Shown here piece by piece: positions 7,070 to 15,530 of a DNA stretch of 44,142 nucleotides (position 1 is its first letter; each line of letters opens with the position of its first letter). Source of the DNA: Pseudomonadales bacterium (lineage in GTDB: Bacteria; Pseudomonadota; Gammaproteobacteria; Pseudomonadales; Pseudohongiellaceae); contig JANQJM010000010.1 in NCBI GenBank assembly GCA_028281635.1, forward strand, positions 1 through 44,142, written 5' to 3'. The position numbers and the translations under genes were made by a program. Below the pieces are notes generated by a model. The model was not told the DNA's origin. It saw only the letters and a program-made list of their open reading frames with translations, and did not search any database.

Positions 7070-7879
7070 GTGAAATATTTATTTATAGGATGTTTTACCC
7101 TATTAGCTGCAAGCATATATGCACAATCTGATGATTCATCGTTTAGTCAAGTGCGGTCACGCATTGGACTCCATTCTTCGGATCTAAGAACGGCATTCCA
7201 ATCGCTGCGCCACTCTGCTAGCCGAGACTCACAAGACTCTAGTGGACTGACTGAAACCGATCTTTTGCAGATCGAAGATGCTATTTATACGGTTGAACCA
7301 CATGTTAATGCGTCCGCGCCTTTGTTAGCTGCTTGTGACTATTTAAATTCAGCTGAGGAATCTGAATTGGATGCTGCCAAACTAGCAGCCTATCTGGCAG
7401 ATTCAGATCAAATCTACTACGAAACATTTATTTCCGTATACGAGAGAACTTTTAACGCCTTATCAGAGGTAGCTAAGGAAAGATACTTGGAGGGATTCGC
7501 ATCGAATGCTGTTCTAAATGGCAGAGGTCGACCCGGCGACATTCCTAGTGCTGACAAACTCTTCAGTATGCCTAATCAACAAAGTGAAGCTATTTTGAAC
7601 AAGTGGCTATCCATTGGGCCGGAGTTTATTCAACTGTTTGCCCACAACTGCACAGCCGAAGCGATTGAGCAAAGAATAGAAACAAATAGAAAACTAGAAG
7701 CAGGCGAAATTTCGCCTTATGCAGAAATCAGTATAGGAGAGAAGGAGCTAACCAATGCATTGCCTATCGGCGGGCGCGACGTTACTAGTCTGCTGCCAGG
7801 TCAAACAGCTGTATCAGACTGGAGCGAAATGCCGCAGGCGAGCAATCTTCTTCGATGGCTGTTAAACCAGCCTGTCTGA
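7070..7879 (+). CDS. Exported two-cysteine protein, 269 aa
   Basis: I choose GTG at 7070 rather than TTG at 7055. GGGAG (7057-7061) then lies 8 bases upstream, and the product starts MKYLFIGCFTLLAASIYA, a clean signal peptide cleaved before Gln. The mature part has exactly two cysteines, Cys89 (in AACDYL) and Cys194 (in AHNCTA), likely a disulfide. Order and spacing follow the protein at 2225-2896: an acidic helix before CDY, the NALSEVAKER segment 40 residues later, and a GPEFIQ segment just before the second Cys. No known family comes to mind. The last 95 bases overlap the end of the glycosyltransferase on the opposite strand, so its C-terminus may have been rebuilt by recombination at the edge of the accessory region. 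Confidence 0.7.
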   Translation: MKYLFIGCFTLLAASIYAQSDDSSFSQVRSRIGLHSSDLRTAFQSLRHSASRDSQDSSGLTETDLLQIEDAIYTVEPHVNASAPLLAACDYLNSAEESELDAAKLAAYLADSDQIYYETFISVYERTFNALSEVAKERYLEGFASNAVLNGRGRPGDIPSADKLFSMPNQQSEAILNKWLSIGPEFIQLFAHNCTAEAIEQRIETNRKLEAGEISPYAEISIGEKELTNALPIGGRDVTSLLPGQTAVSDWSEMPQASNLLRWLLNQPV

Positions 7880-10800
7880 TTTCATTCCACAACGCTTCGT
7901 CGTTATGCAGTCGCAGACACTGCCTGGCAAAATCTGTGGCGGTATCCGCACAGAGTAGTTGCTTCTCATCAGTCCAGTTCAATTGATTCGCTAATAGTGA
8001 AGTCGTCACTGTTGGTAGACCCATACTCGCGGCTTCGTGCACTTTATGTGGAATGCCAGCAGCGAATCGAGTGGGCGCGATAAACAAACGGCAGGAATTG
8101 TAGTACTCATCAATAGCCTCCAGGCGACCCGTAAACACCACATTATCTTTGGCAACGGTGGCGAGTGATGGCACAGTATTGTCTCCCACCACATAGAGAG
8201 TAAGCTGCGGGTCGCTGGCTTCGATGAGCGGCAGACAATTGATTAAGAACCACAACAAGGAATCCACATTAGGCGAACCTTCATCACGCAGTGCACCAAC
8301 AAACAACATGCCCTTGCGCTCGGGGAATGCTTTTTCTGTTGCATTGAGGTCCAGCCGATGACCGAGTACCGTGGTCTGCTCGATGCCGTGCTGGTGATAT
8401 AGCTCAGCTTCCTGCTCTGATACGGCAACTATACTTTGTGCTTCACTTGCCTGTTTTAATTCATCCGCAATTTCAGCGTGTTCTTCCTCACTACTGATCC
8501 GCTCGCCCCAAAGGCGCCTGCGGAGAATCTCGCGCGGTGCGGACACGGCTTCCGCGTCATAGATAACTTGCACATTTTTGAGCAGTTCCGGATGGTCGGC
8601 CACAACTTCATTAAAAATTGTCATATTGTGAACTCGGCTTACCATGATGGTTTGATAAAACCCTTGTCTTTCGCGCAAGAAGTCCAGTAAACCATTTCTT
8701 CCCATACCCATCGCGACTTCAATGTTTGGAGACAGTAGTTCATAGACTTCTTCCCAGTTATCAGAAGGAAAAAGCAATGGATAGAATGTGAGATTGACTG
8801 CTGTGGTGGCCAGGGTATTCAGGATATGTGAACAACGTGGGTAGCCGGCGCCCAGACTCGGGTATGGCACCCGATCATCGATTATCAGAATGTTGGGATG
8901 AGTGTTCGCTGTCCTGGCCTTGAGCACATTGGCGGGATGGTTGGCTAATCTGTTTTGTAGATAGTCGGGATGTTTGCCACAGAGAACATCGCGATGTTCT
9001 TGCTGCAATTTGCTGGCACCCGTGATGCCACCGGTACTGGCGAACTCATAATGGGTAATTTGGGCATTCGGTTCATATACGACTCGATAGCCTGCTTTAT
9101 GTAGACGAATGCAGAAATCTGATTCTTCGTAGTAAGCCGGTGCGAAGTCCTCATCGAAGCAGCCCAGCTCCCTGAACAGTGCGGTTTTCATTAGCAGAAA
9201 AGCGCCCGAGCAGTAATCCACATCGCGGCGCATCATAAATTGATAGGCCAGTGGGTCTTCGCCTCTTCCATAGCCGGCGCAGGCGCCATCGTTCCAGATA
9301 ATACTGCCGGCCTCTTGCATGGTCCCGTCGAGGAGTTTGATTTTCGCACCTACCGCCCCGATATCATTGGCAGTCCGGAGCGTGTCGAGGGCAGTGCTGA
9401 GAGTAGCGTCTTCCAACAGGGCGTCGTTGTTTAACAACAGCAGGTGTTCGCCAGTTGCCGCCGCCGCGGCCTGGTTTACCGCGTGTACGAATCCCACATT
9501 TGTCTCGTTGCGCAATATCTTTGCATTGTCGATTCTTTCCAGAAGTCGAGATGTGTCATCGCTGGATTTATTATCCACGATAATTACTTCATAGGACTTG
9601 TCCGCGTTTTCGACAATCGATTGCATACAAAGCAAACTCAGGTGAGCCTGGTTGTAAAACACCAACACGATAGAAATTTCCGCTTCGTCGGACGAGTTAA
9701 AACTCAGCCTCGAATTACTAATCAAGAATTCTGATAGTTTTTGTTTTGCAGCGGTGTCATGTGCTTGTTTGGAAATGGAGGGCGGTGCGCCAGCACCTGG
9801 ACCTTCACTCGTGGCTTCTGAATTTGTTGCTGATACATTTTGATGCGCCGGTTCAATGGCTTGCCTGCTTGTTCTGTGACCCAGAAACAGGTCTCTTAGG
9901 AACCGTAGTGGCAGGGTCATTCGCCAAAAAATCGATTGCTCGATGAGTCGGTGTGCTTCTTCCATGCGTGCTATATGCTCACGCAGCGCCGTATTCTCCT
10001 CTCTGAGCTGATGCGCTGCATTCGATGCACCAAGGGAAGCCACTGCCGGACTCGTTCCGACATTTCGCGTTTCTATTTCTGGTTCACTCACATTAGCGAA
10101 TAGTTTGCTGCCATTGCGAATAGTCTGAGAGAGACTCGTTTGAGAGTCTTTCTGTTTGACAACGAATTCTGGAAGACCTGATTCATAGTGCTTTGATTGA
10201 ACCAATTTGCTCCAGGTCTGTTGCACATAATCAAACTCTCGTTGAGCGCGAGTTCGATTTTCCGCCAGATTATCAGACTGACGCGACACTGATTCATGGT
10301 GGATCAGGCAGACCCCGGGGTGGAACAGGCTAGGCAGCCCTGCTTCGGCAAGACGCAGACAATAATCGACATCATTATAGGCAACGGCCAATTCTTTACT
10401 ATTGAATCCGCCAAATCGTTCAAAGACCTCGCGGCGAGTTAACAAGCACGCAGCGGTAACAGCAGGCACTACAAAAGGTTGCCCAAACCCCGATCTGGCG
10501 TAGAAATTCTGCGGCTCATTCAGCACAATGTGTTTGGCCAGCGACTGTTGGTCCAGAGCGATGCCACCATGTTGAATTGTTTTGTCGGGATACAATAGCA
10601 GGCAGCCAACCGCCCCCACATCATCTCTCTTCGCGATAGGGTAGAGTTGATCAAGCCAATCCGGATGTACCACTTCAATGTCATTATTGAGAAAACACAG
10701 GACGTCAGCCTTGGTGTGTTCAGCAGCAAAGTTATTCAGTGCGGAAAAATTAAACGGGTGGTTCCACTCTAAGACTCTGACCCTGGGCTCATTTTTCAGT

Positions 10801-11000
10801 GATTGAAAATAGTCGTGAGTGACTGGCTGTTCACTGCCATTGTCGATTATCAAAATATCGAAAGAGAGCTCAGTTAAAGTTGTCAGCAAACTCTCTACAC
10901 AGGGTTGCAAATACTCCAGCTTGTCACGGGTAGGAATGATGATTGTGCAAGCAATGGTGGAAGTATCACTCATCGCTTTATGCTTCTGACCTTGGTTCAT
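7785..11000 (-). CDS. Three-domain glycosyltransferase (GT2-GT2-GT4), 1071 aa
   Basis: This is a cytoplasmic enzyme that should add several sugars in succession to a surface polysaccharide or lipid-linked chain. Domain one (residues about 17-245) is a GT2 fold with the nucleotide-sugar loop and metal site in FLNNDIEVVHPDW, plus a C-terminal NDVDYCLRL acid motif. Residues about 330-372 form a short coiled coil and the FWRMTLPLRFLRD amphipathic segment. Domain two (about 441-660) is another GT2 with LLLLNNDALLED and EESDFCIRL. Domain three (about 703-1071) is GT4-like, with ILIIDDRVPYPSLGAGYPR and the sugar-nucleotide region around APTRFAAGIPHKVHEAASMGLP. It starts in an ATGA overlap with the preceding glycosyltransferase gene, so the two are co-translated; a Met at residue 10 is an alternative start. 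Acceptor and sugars cannot be told from the sequence. Confidence 0.9.
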   Translation of the reverse strand: MNQGQKHKAMSDTSTIACTIIIPTRDKLEYLQPCVESLLTTLTELSFDILIIDNGSEQPVTHDYFQSLKNEPRVRVLEWNHPFNFSALNNFAAEHTKADVLCFLNNDIEVVHPDWLDQLYPIAKRDDVGAVGCLLLYPDKTIQHGGIALDQQSLAKHIVLNEPQNFYARSGFGQPFVVPAVTAACLLTRREVFERFGGFNSKELAVAYNDVDYCLRLAEAGLPSLFHPGVCLIHHESVSRQSDNLAENRTRAQREFDYVQQTWSKLVQSKHYESGLPEFVVKQKDSQTSLSQTIRNGSKLFANVSEPEIETRNVGTSPAVASLGASNAAHQLREENTALREHIARMEEAHRLIEQSIFWRMTLPLRFLRDLFLGHRTSRQAIEPAHQNVSATNSEATSEGPGAGAPPSISKQAHDTAAKQKLSEFLISNSRLSFNSSDEAEISIVLVFYNQAHLSLLCMQSIVENADKSYEVIIVDNKSSDDTSRLLERIDNAKILRNETNVGFVHAVNQAAAAATGEHLLLLNNDALLEDATLSTALDTLRTANDIGAVGAKIKLLDGTMQEAGSIIWNDGACAGYGRGEDPLAYQFMMRRDVDYCSGAFLLMKTALFRELGCFDEDFAPAYYEESDFCIRLHKAGYRVVYEPNAQITHYEFASTGGITGASKLQQEHRDVLCGKHPDYLQNRLANHPANVLKARTANTHPNILIIDDRVPYPSLGAGYPRCSHILNTLATTAVNLTFYPLLFPSDNWEEVYELLSPNIEVAMGMGRNGLLDFLRERQGFYQTIMVSRVHNMTIFNEVVADHPELLKNVQVIYDAEAVSAPREILRRRLWGERISSEEEHAEIADELKQASEAQSIVAVSEQEAELYHQHGIEQTTVLGHRLDLNATEKAFPERKGMLFVGALRDEGSPNVDSLLWFLINCLPLIEASDPQLTLYVVGDNTVPSLATVAKDNVVFTGRLEAIDEYYNSCRLFIAPTRFAAGIPHKVHEAASMGLPTVTTSLLANQLNWTDEKQLLCADTATDFARQCLRLHNDEALWNEIRQAGLTAIEEDCSPAAFRSSLIQLFDLAAD

Positions 11001-12145
11001 TCTTTACTTTTTGAAGATTGCTTTGAGGCGACAGGTCTTTCGCCTCCGAGTGAGCGTCCGATCAAACGTAATGGGGCTGTGATCTTCCAGGAAATTGAAT
11101 TGGTGATCTGTGAATGTGATTCACGTAGAAATTCTATATCATCCTCTAAAGATCTGTTTTGCAGCTCAATGGAATCGATATGACGTTTCTGATCTGAGTT
11201 AATATTTTGTGCGTTGGTTAAGCTGTGTTCCAGATTGTCTACTCGATCGCGGAGTGCCTCACTCTCACGCAGAAGTTCACTAATCTGCTGTTGATGTTCA
11301 AGGTTTGTTTTATGTTCGGTGGCTAAATTGTTGTCCCTTGCTCGAATTTCATCTTGCAATGAGCTTATGAGTGAAGCCTGGTCCATGGACCCCAGCAACC
11401 TGTTCAGGTCTTTGCCCGACCATTTCTTTAACCACTTATCGAATAATCTGGCTCTGGCTTTGCCCAGTACGTGATCCTGTTGATAGCGCACTGAGATATC
11501 TTCCTGCGTGGTTTCAGAATCTCCACCAGCACGATAAAAGGCACTTACAACATCTACGAATTTGAAGTCTGTGTGGCCGCTCACTTGTAACCAGAAGTCC
11601 CAGTCCTCAAAGATTTCGAACTCGGTATCGAATCGACAACCCTGATCATATAGCTCCCGTTCGAATAGCACGGAATGGATTGGAATATAGTTATCTCTGA
11701 GCAGAAGTGCTGCATCATATTCCTGACAAAATACCTCTTCGAGTAAGCTGCCATCTTCCCTGGTTTTTTGTGTGCAGCTGTATGCTGCTTTGTTATCGGG
11801 GTTTTCACGTAACGCCGACAACAAGCTCGATATATGCTCAGAGCCTATCCAGTCATCGTCGTCTAGAAACAAAAAATAGTTACCTATGGCTGCAGCCATT
11901 CCGGTATTGGCGGCCTCCGAGCGAGCCAACTGTTTGTCGTCTTTCAGTTCTTTGATATTGAGTGTGGGGTACGCCTGAACGAATGCTGTGTGATCTTCAC
12001 CTTTGGCATTAACTAGTACTACTTCCAGGTTGGTGTGAGTCTGGTTGGCAACAGAGGACAGGGCTTGATTAAGAAAAGGGCGACCAAGACTGCGGCAGAT
12101 GACGGACACTAGTGTGTCATTGCTGGCAACTGAATCGGTAGGCAT
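10997..12145 (-). CDS. Glycosyltransferase family 2 with C-terminal coiled coil, 382 aa
   Basis: The N-terminal 230 residues are a GT2 (GT-A) domain: VSVICRSLGRPFLNQAL at the start, the metal-binding run of four Asp in FLFLDDDDWIG (residues 95-98), and FEIFEDWDFWLQ as the catalytic-base region. Residues about 258-350 are a long coiled coil rich in Glu, Gln, Arg and Leu. The C-terminal SISWKITAPLRLIGR matches a segment in the middle of the next gene's product, and is likely a shared membrane- or partner-binding element. It is the first gene of a two-gene unit, coupled to the large glycosyltransferase by ATGA. About 110 non-coding bases separate it from the DUF484 gene, where its promoter should be. 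Role: building of a cell-surface glycan. Confidence 0.88.
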   Translation of the reverse strand: MPTDSVASNDTLVSVICRSLGRPFLNQALSSVANQTHTNLEVVLVNAKGEDHTAFVQAYPTLNIKELKDDKQLARSEAANTGMAAAIGNYFLFLDDDDWIGSEHISSLLSALRENPDNKAAYSCTQKTREDGSLLEEVFCQEYDAALLLRDNYIPIHSVLFERELYDQGCRFDTEFEIFEDWDFWLQVSGHTDFKFVDVVSAFYRAGGDSETTQEDISVRYQQDHVLGKARARLFDKWLKKWSGKDLNRLLGSMDQASLISSLQDEIRARDNNLATEHKTNLEHQQQISELLRESEALRDRVDNLEHSLTNAQNINSDQKRHIDSIELQNRSLEDDIEFLRESHSQITNSISWKITAPLRLIGRSLGGERPVASKQSSKSKE

Positions 12146-12255
12146 CTGCTTGTTCTGATTAGAATCCTGTTATAGCAAGGAGTATAACGTCTTTCCCATA
12201 TACGCACATGTATAGGAACAGGACTATTGGGTGAACTCGAAAGAGCGTATGCCGA

Positions 12256-12978
12256 CTAGTCTGGGCCCGAATCCAGCTGCCGAACCAGTACCGCGCCCAC
12301 AACGTGTCCGATAAAATCCAAAAACAAGGTATCCAGATTCACATTGAAGTAGTTCTCAACCTGGTTACCTAATGCAAGTAAGGCAAGCACCTCTCCATTG
12401 CTGATGACTGGACATAAAGCAGTGGAACTAATTGAGTTGTTATTAGGGAAGAGGCGATTGACCTGTTCTTCATCAAGCGCGCCGCAATGAGTACGTTTGA
12501 GTCGGAATACGTCGTTGTAGTGATGTTTTAGCGTTGCCAGTGACTCGGTTCTCACAGACTGAGCAACTTGCAAATCAGGATGTTCAACGATCAGTATTTC
12601 ACAGGCATCGATGCTGTCATGATTGGATAGCTGATCAATGGCGACATCGGCAATTTCAGTAGCATCTTTCGCTCGGAGTAAAGCAAGCACAAGGTTTCTT
12701 GTGGTATCGAAGAGCTGATCATTATTACGCGCATTCTCCAACAGGTTATTTAGCTTCTGTCTCGCTTCAATTCCGCGTTCACGCAATATAGTGACTTGCC
12801 GTTCCAGCAAAGAGATGGCGTTGCCACTTTCATGGGGTAGAGAAAGTTCAGCGAGCAAATCGTCCTGTTGCAGGAAAAATTCTGGATGCGCACGCAGATA
12901 AGCTGCTACATCGTCCGCATGTAATTGCTCAGCATTCTCTGCTGACACAGCTTCAGCAGCGCTTGCATCTTTGCTCAT
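12256..12978 (-). CDS. DUF484 family protein, 240 aa
   Basis: The length, and the conserved opening that reads AAYLRAHPEFF and then LPHESGNAISLLERQ, are those of the DUF484 family, which is related to GAF domains. It sits immediately downstream of dapF, as in E. coli and Pseudomonas. Residues about 60-100 are helical, and a GAF-like domain follows (about 105-235). The biochemical role of the family is not settled. The start overlaps the dapF stop in ATGA. In many gammaproteobacteria xerC comes next; here a glycosyltransferase unit follows instead. Confidence 0.9.
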   Translation of the reverse strand: MSKDASAAEAVSAENAEQLHADDVAAYLRAHPEFFLQQDDLLAELSLPHESGNAISLLERQVTILRERGIEARQKLNNLLENARNNDQLFDTTRNLVLALLRAKDATEIADVAIDQLSNHDSIDACEILIVEHPDLQVAQSVRTESLATLKHHYNDVFRLKRTHCGALDEEQVNRLFPNNNSISSTALCPVISNGEVLALLALGNQVENYFNVNLDTLFLDFIGHVVGAVLVRQLDSGPD

Positions 12979-13817
12979 AACTCTAGAGTCCCCTCGTAAA
13001 CAGTAGTGGTCGGACCTGACATTAGCACTGATGATTCCTCACCAGACCAGTCTATTACGAGACTGCCGCCAGCTAGTCTAACACTAACCTTGTTTTCCAA
13101 CAGTCCCAGCCTTTGGCCGGCGACTACTGCTGCACAAGCACCGGTTCCGCAGGCCAGAGTTTCACCAGTTCCCCGCTCAAACACCCGCAGCCTTATTTGC
13201 TGAGGGCTTTCAATCTGCATGAAGCCGACATTAACACCTTGGGGAAAGTCCGGGTGCGAACCTAAACCACCCCCAATATCTTTTACGGCCGTCTTCATCA
13301 GGTCTTCAACGATTATCACAGCATGGGGGTTGCCCATGGACAGCGCGCTAAACTCTATGGTGTTTGATTGGCCGTCGATTTCTATCTGGCGCTGGTAAGT
13401 CAATGATTGATTTTCGCTGTTAAACGGTATCAGCTCCGGTCGGAATTCTGGTAGTCCCATATCAACGGTGACATTACCGTCGGTGTTGGTTGCCAGACTC
13501 AAAATCCGATTCAGCGTTTTTACAATCACTGGATTGTTGTCGCTAAGGCCTTTTTCTTTTACAAAAGAGGCGAAGCAGCGAGCGCCGTTACCGCAATGCT
13601 CTACTTCACTGCCATCAACATTGAAAATCCGGTAATCAAAGTCCACATCCGGGACACTTGGAGGCTCGACCAATAGCAACTGATCGAATCCGATTCCAAA
13701 ACGGCGATCAGCAAGCTGTCTCACTTGCTCCGCATCGATATGGATATGTTGAGTCACGCCATCAATAACAATGAAGTCATTGCCCAGGCCGTGCATCTTG
13801 GTAAATGGAATTTGCAT
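12975..13817 (-). CDS. dapF: Diaminopimelate epimerase, 280 aa
   Basis: It converts LL-diaminopimelate to the meso form in the cytoplasm, the last step before lysine and the source of the peptidoglycan cross-linking residue. Both active-site cysteines are present: Cys75 in HCGNGARC and Cys223 in LACGTGACAA. The N-terminal FTKMHGLGNDFIVID and the GNPHAVI motif are standard, and the length is normal. It lies 42 bases after lysA and is coupled by ATGA to DUF484. The lysA-dapF order puts the decarboxylase and the epimerase on one transcript. Confidence 0.97.
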   Translation of the reverse strand: MQIPFTKMHGLGNDFIVIDGVTQHIHIDAEQVRQLADRRFGIGFDQLLLVEPPSVPDVDFDYRIFNVDGSEVEHCGNGARCFASFVKEKGLSDNNPVIVKTLNRILSLATNTDGNVTVDMGLPEFRPELIPFNSENQSLTYQRQIEIDGQSNTIEFSALSMGNPHAVIIVEDLMKTAVKDIGGGLGSHPDFPQGVNVGFMQIESPQQIRLRVFERGTGETLACGTGACAAVVAGQRLGLLENKVSVRLAGGSLVIDWSGEESSVLMSGPTTTVYEGTLEL

Positions 13818-13859
13818 CGATATAAAGAATTCTGCTGCATTACGAAATTTATCGTTATA

Positions 13860-15107
13860 TTAATCCGGAAGGCAGGTTTCGTCCGCCAGGAGTTGCGACA
13901 CCTGTTCACGCTTACGCACCAAATGATATTGGTCTGCATCTACCATAATCTCAGGACAACGACCGCGCGTATTGTAATTCGAACTCATCACAAAACCGTA
14001 GGCACCGGCAGAACGAACGACCAACAAGTCGCCTGCTTCTACCGCAAGCCCACGATCCTTGCCGAGAAAGTCTCCTGACTCACAAACTGGACCCACTACA
14101 TCATACAGTCGGGTAGCAGAGTCCCGCTTGGTGACTGGAACAATTTCCTGCCACGCTCCATAAAGCGCAGGACGCAACAAGTCATTCATGGCACCATCAA
14201 CGATGGCGAAATTCTTGTGTTCATTACACTTAAGGTACTCGACCCTGGTGACAAAGATACCAGCGTTAGCTGCGATGGAGCGGCCAGGCTCCACCAAAAG
14301 AGTCATGTCGCGTTCCTGGAATCGTCCTTTCACGGCAGCGATTAGTTCTGACGGATGAGGTGGTTCTTCGTCGCCATAAGGCACACCCAGGCCACCCCCC
14401 ATATCGAAGTGTTGCAATGCAATGCCTTGCCCTGCCAGGTCGTCCACCATAGCCAGTAAACGATCAATAGCATCCAGAAAGGGTTCTGTACTGGTGAGTT
14501 GAGAACCGATATGGCAATCGATACCGATTAACTCGATGCCTGGCATTTCAGCAGCGCGTAAATACACTTGCAAGGCTTCATCGCTGGCTATTCCGAATTT
14601 GTTTTCTTTCAGTCCAGTTGAGATGTACGGATGAGTCCCCGCATCCACATCCGGATTAACTCGCAAAGAGATAGGTGCACGCACACCATGAGAACTGGCA
14701 ATGTCATTGATCCTATCCAGCTCCGCCGATGACTCAACATTGAAGCAATGAATGCCATGTTCGAGGGACTTCTCTATTTCTGCATGGGACTTGCCCAAGC
14801 CCGAGAAGATGACTTTGGCAGCATCTCCACCCGCCGCCAGGACTCTTTCCAGTTCACCACCGGAGACGATGTCGAAACCGGAACCGAGTCGGGCCAGCAG
14901 ATTTAGCACCGCGAGATTGGAATTGGCCTTAACCGCATAGCAAATGAGGTGAGGCATATCAGCCAAGGCCTGCTCATAGACCTTGTAATGTCGTTCAAGG
15001 GTTGCGCGCGAGTACACAAAGCAAGGCGTGCCATATGCTTCCGCGAGTTCGGTCACTGGCACGTCTTCCGCAAAGAGCGCGTTGCCCCGGTAGTTAAAAT
15101 GATCCAT
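13860..15107 (-). CDS. lysA: Diaminopimelate decarboxylase, 415 aa
   Basis: A PLP enzyme that decarboxylates meso-diaminopimelate to L-lysine. The PLP lysine is Lys60 in CYAVKANSN. Other family motifs are HIGSQ, the DMGGGLG glycine loop, VEPGRSI and CESGDFLG near the C-terminus, a fold-type III alanine-racemase-like barrel with a C-terminal beta domain. Length is typical. It follows the small lipoprotein gene lptM by 34 bases and precedes dapF. No truncation or missing catalytic residue. Confidence 0.97.
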   Translation of the reverse strand: MDHFNYRGNALFAEDVPVTELAEAYGTPCFVYSRATLERHYKVYEQALADMPHLICYAVKANSNLAVLNLLARLGSGFDIVSGGELERVLAAGGDAAKVIFSGLGKSHAEIEKSLEHGIHCFNVESSAELDRINDIASSHGVRAPISLRVNPDVDAGTHPYISTGLKENKFGIASDEALQVYLRAAEMPGIELIGIDCHIGSQLTSTEPFLDAIDRLLAMVDDLAGQGIALQHFDMGGGLGVPYGDEEPPHPSELIAAVKGRFQERDMTLLVEPGRSIAANAGIFVTRVEYLKCNEHKNFAIVDGAMNDLLRPALYGAWQEIVPVTKRDSATRLYDVVGPVCESGDFLGKDRGLAVEAGDLLVVRSAGAYGFVMSSNYNTRGRCPEIMVDADQYHLVRKREQVSQLLADETCLPD

Positions 15108-15141
15108 GTTCGATTGGTCTGGCTAAGTGAGTGTCAGCAAA

Positions 15142-15261
15142 CTAGCCTTGCAGGCTCGCTGTTGTTGCCTGATCAGGACGGGTTAAGCCGCCTTTCTGCC
15201 CGCAGCCAGCAAGCGCTGAGGTCAGCATCAGTACTAGAATGAGGTAAATCAGGTGTTTCAT
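15142..15261 (-). CDS. lptM: LptM-like lipoprotein (YifL), 39 aa
   Basis: This is an easily missed gene of 39 codons upstream of lysA. The product begins MKHLIYLILVLMLTSALAGC, with a lipobox L-A-G-C and the lipidated cysteine at residue 20, followed by GQKGGLTRP, the conserved GxKGxL-P core of LptM/YifL. In E. coli LptM stabilises and helps the oxidative maturation of the LptD-LptE LPS translocon at the outer membrane, and its gene likewise precedes dapF. The position here (lptM-lysA-dapF-DUF484) fits well. There is no obvious Shine-Dalgarno before the ATG at 15261. The 269-base gap to the divergent ABC gene should contain promoters for both directions. Confidence 0.88.
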   Translation of the reverse strand: MKHLIYLILVLMLTSALAGCGQKGGLTRPDQATTASLQG

Positions 15262-15530
15262 TGGTAGTGAGGCGCTGCCAAATGATGAAGTCGCGGATTA
15301 TACCGTCAGGTCCAGCATAAACACAGCCTCCCGGCCCCTGTCCCCGGTATTTCCTCGATACTAGGGCTCTGATTTCATTGCAGTTTCTATTCGCCGCAAG
15401 TGGTCTTGAAAATTAGCTGAGTGATCTCTATATTTTCGACTCTTTTTGGATTGCTGAAAGCAACTCCAAACCCTGAATACCGAGAATCTAAAGACAGAGC
15501 AAGACGAGACTGAGACAAAAGTATCGACCA

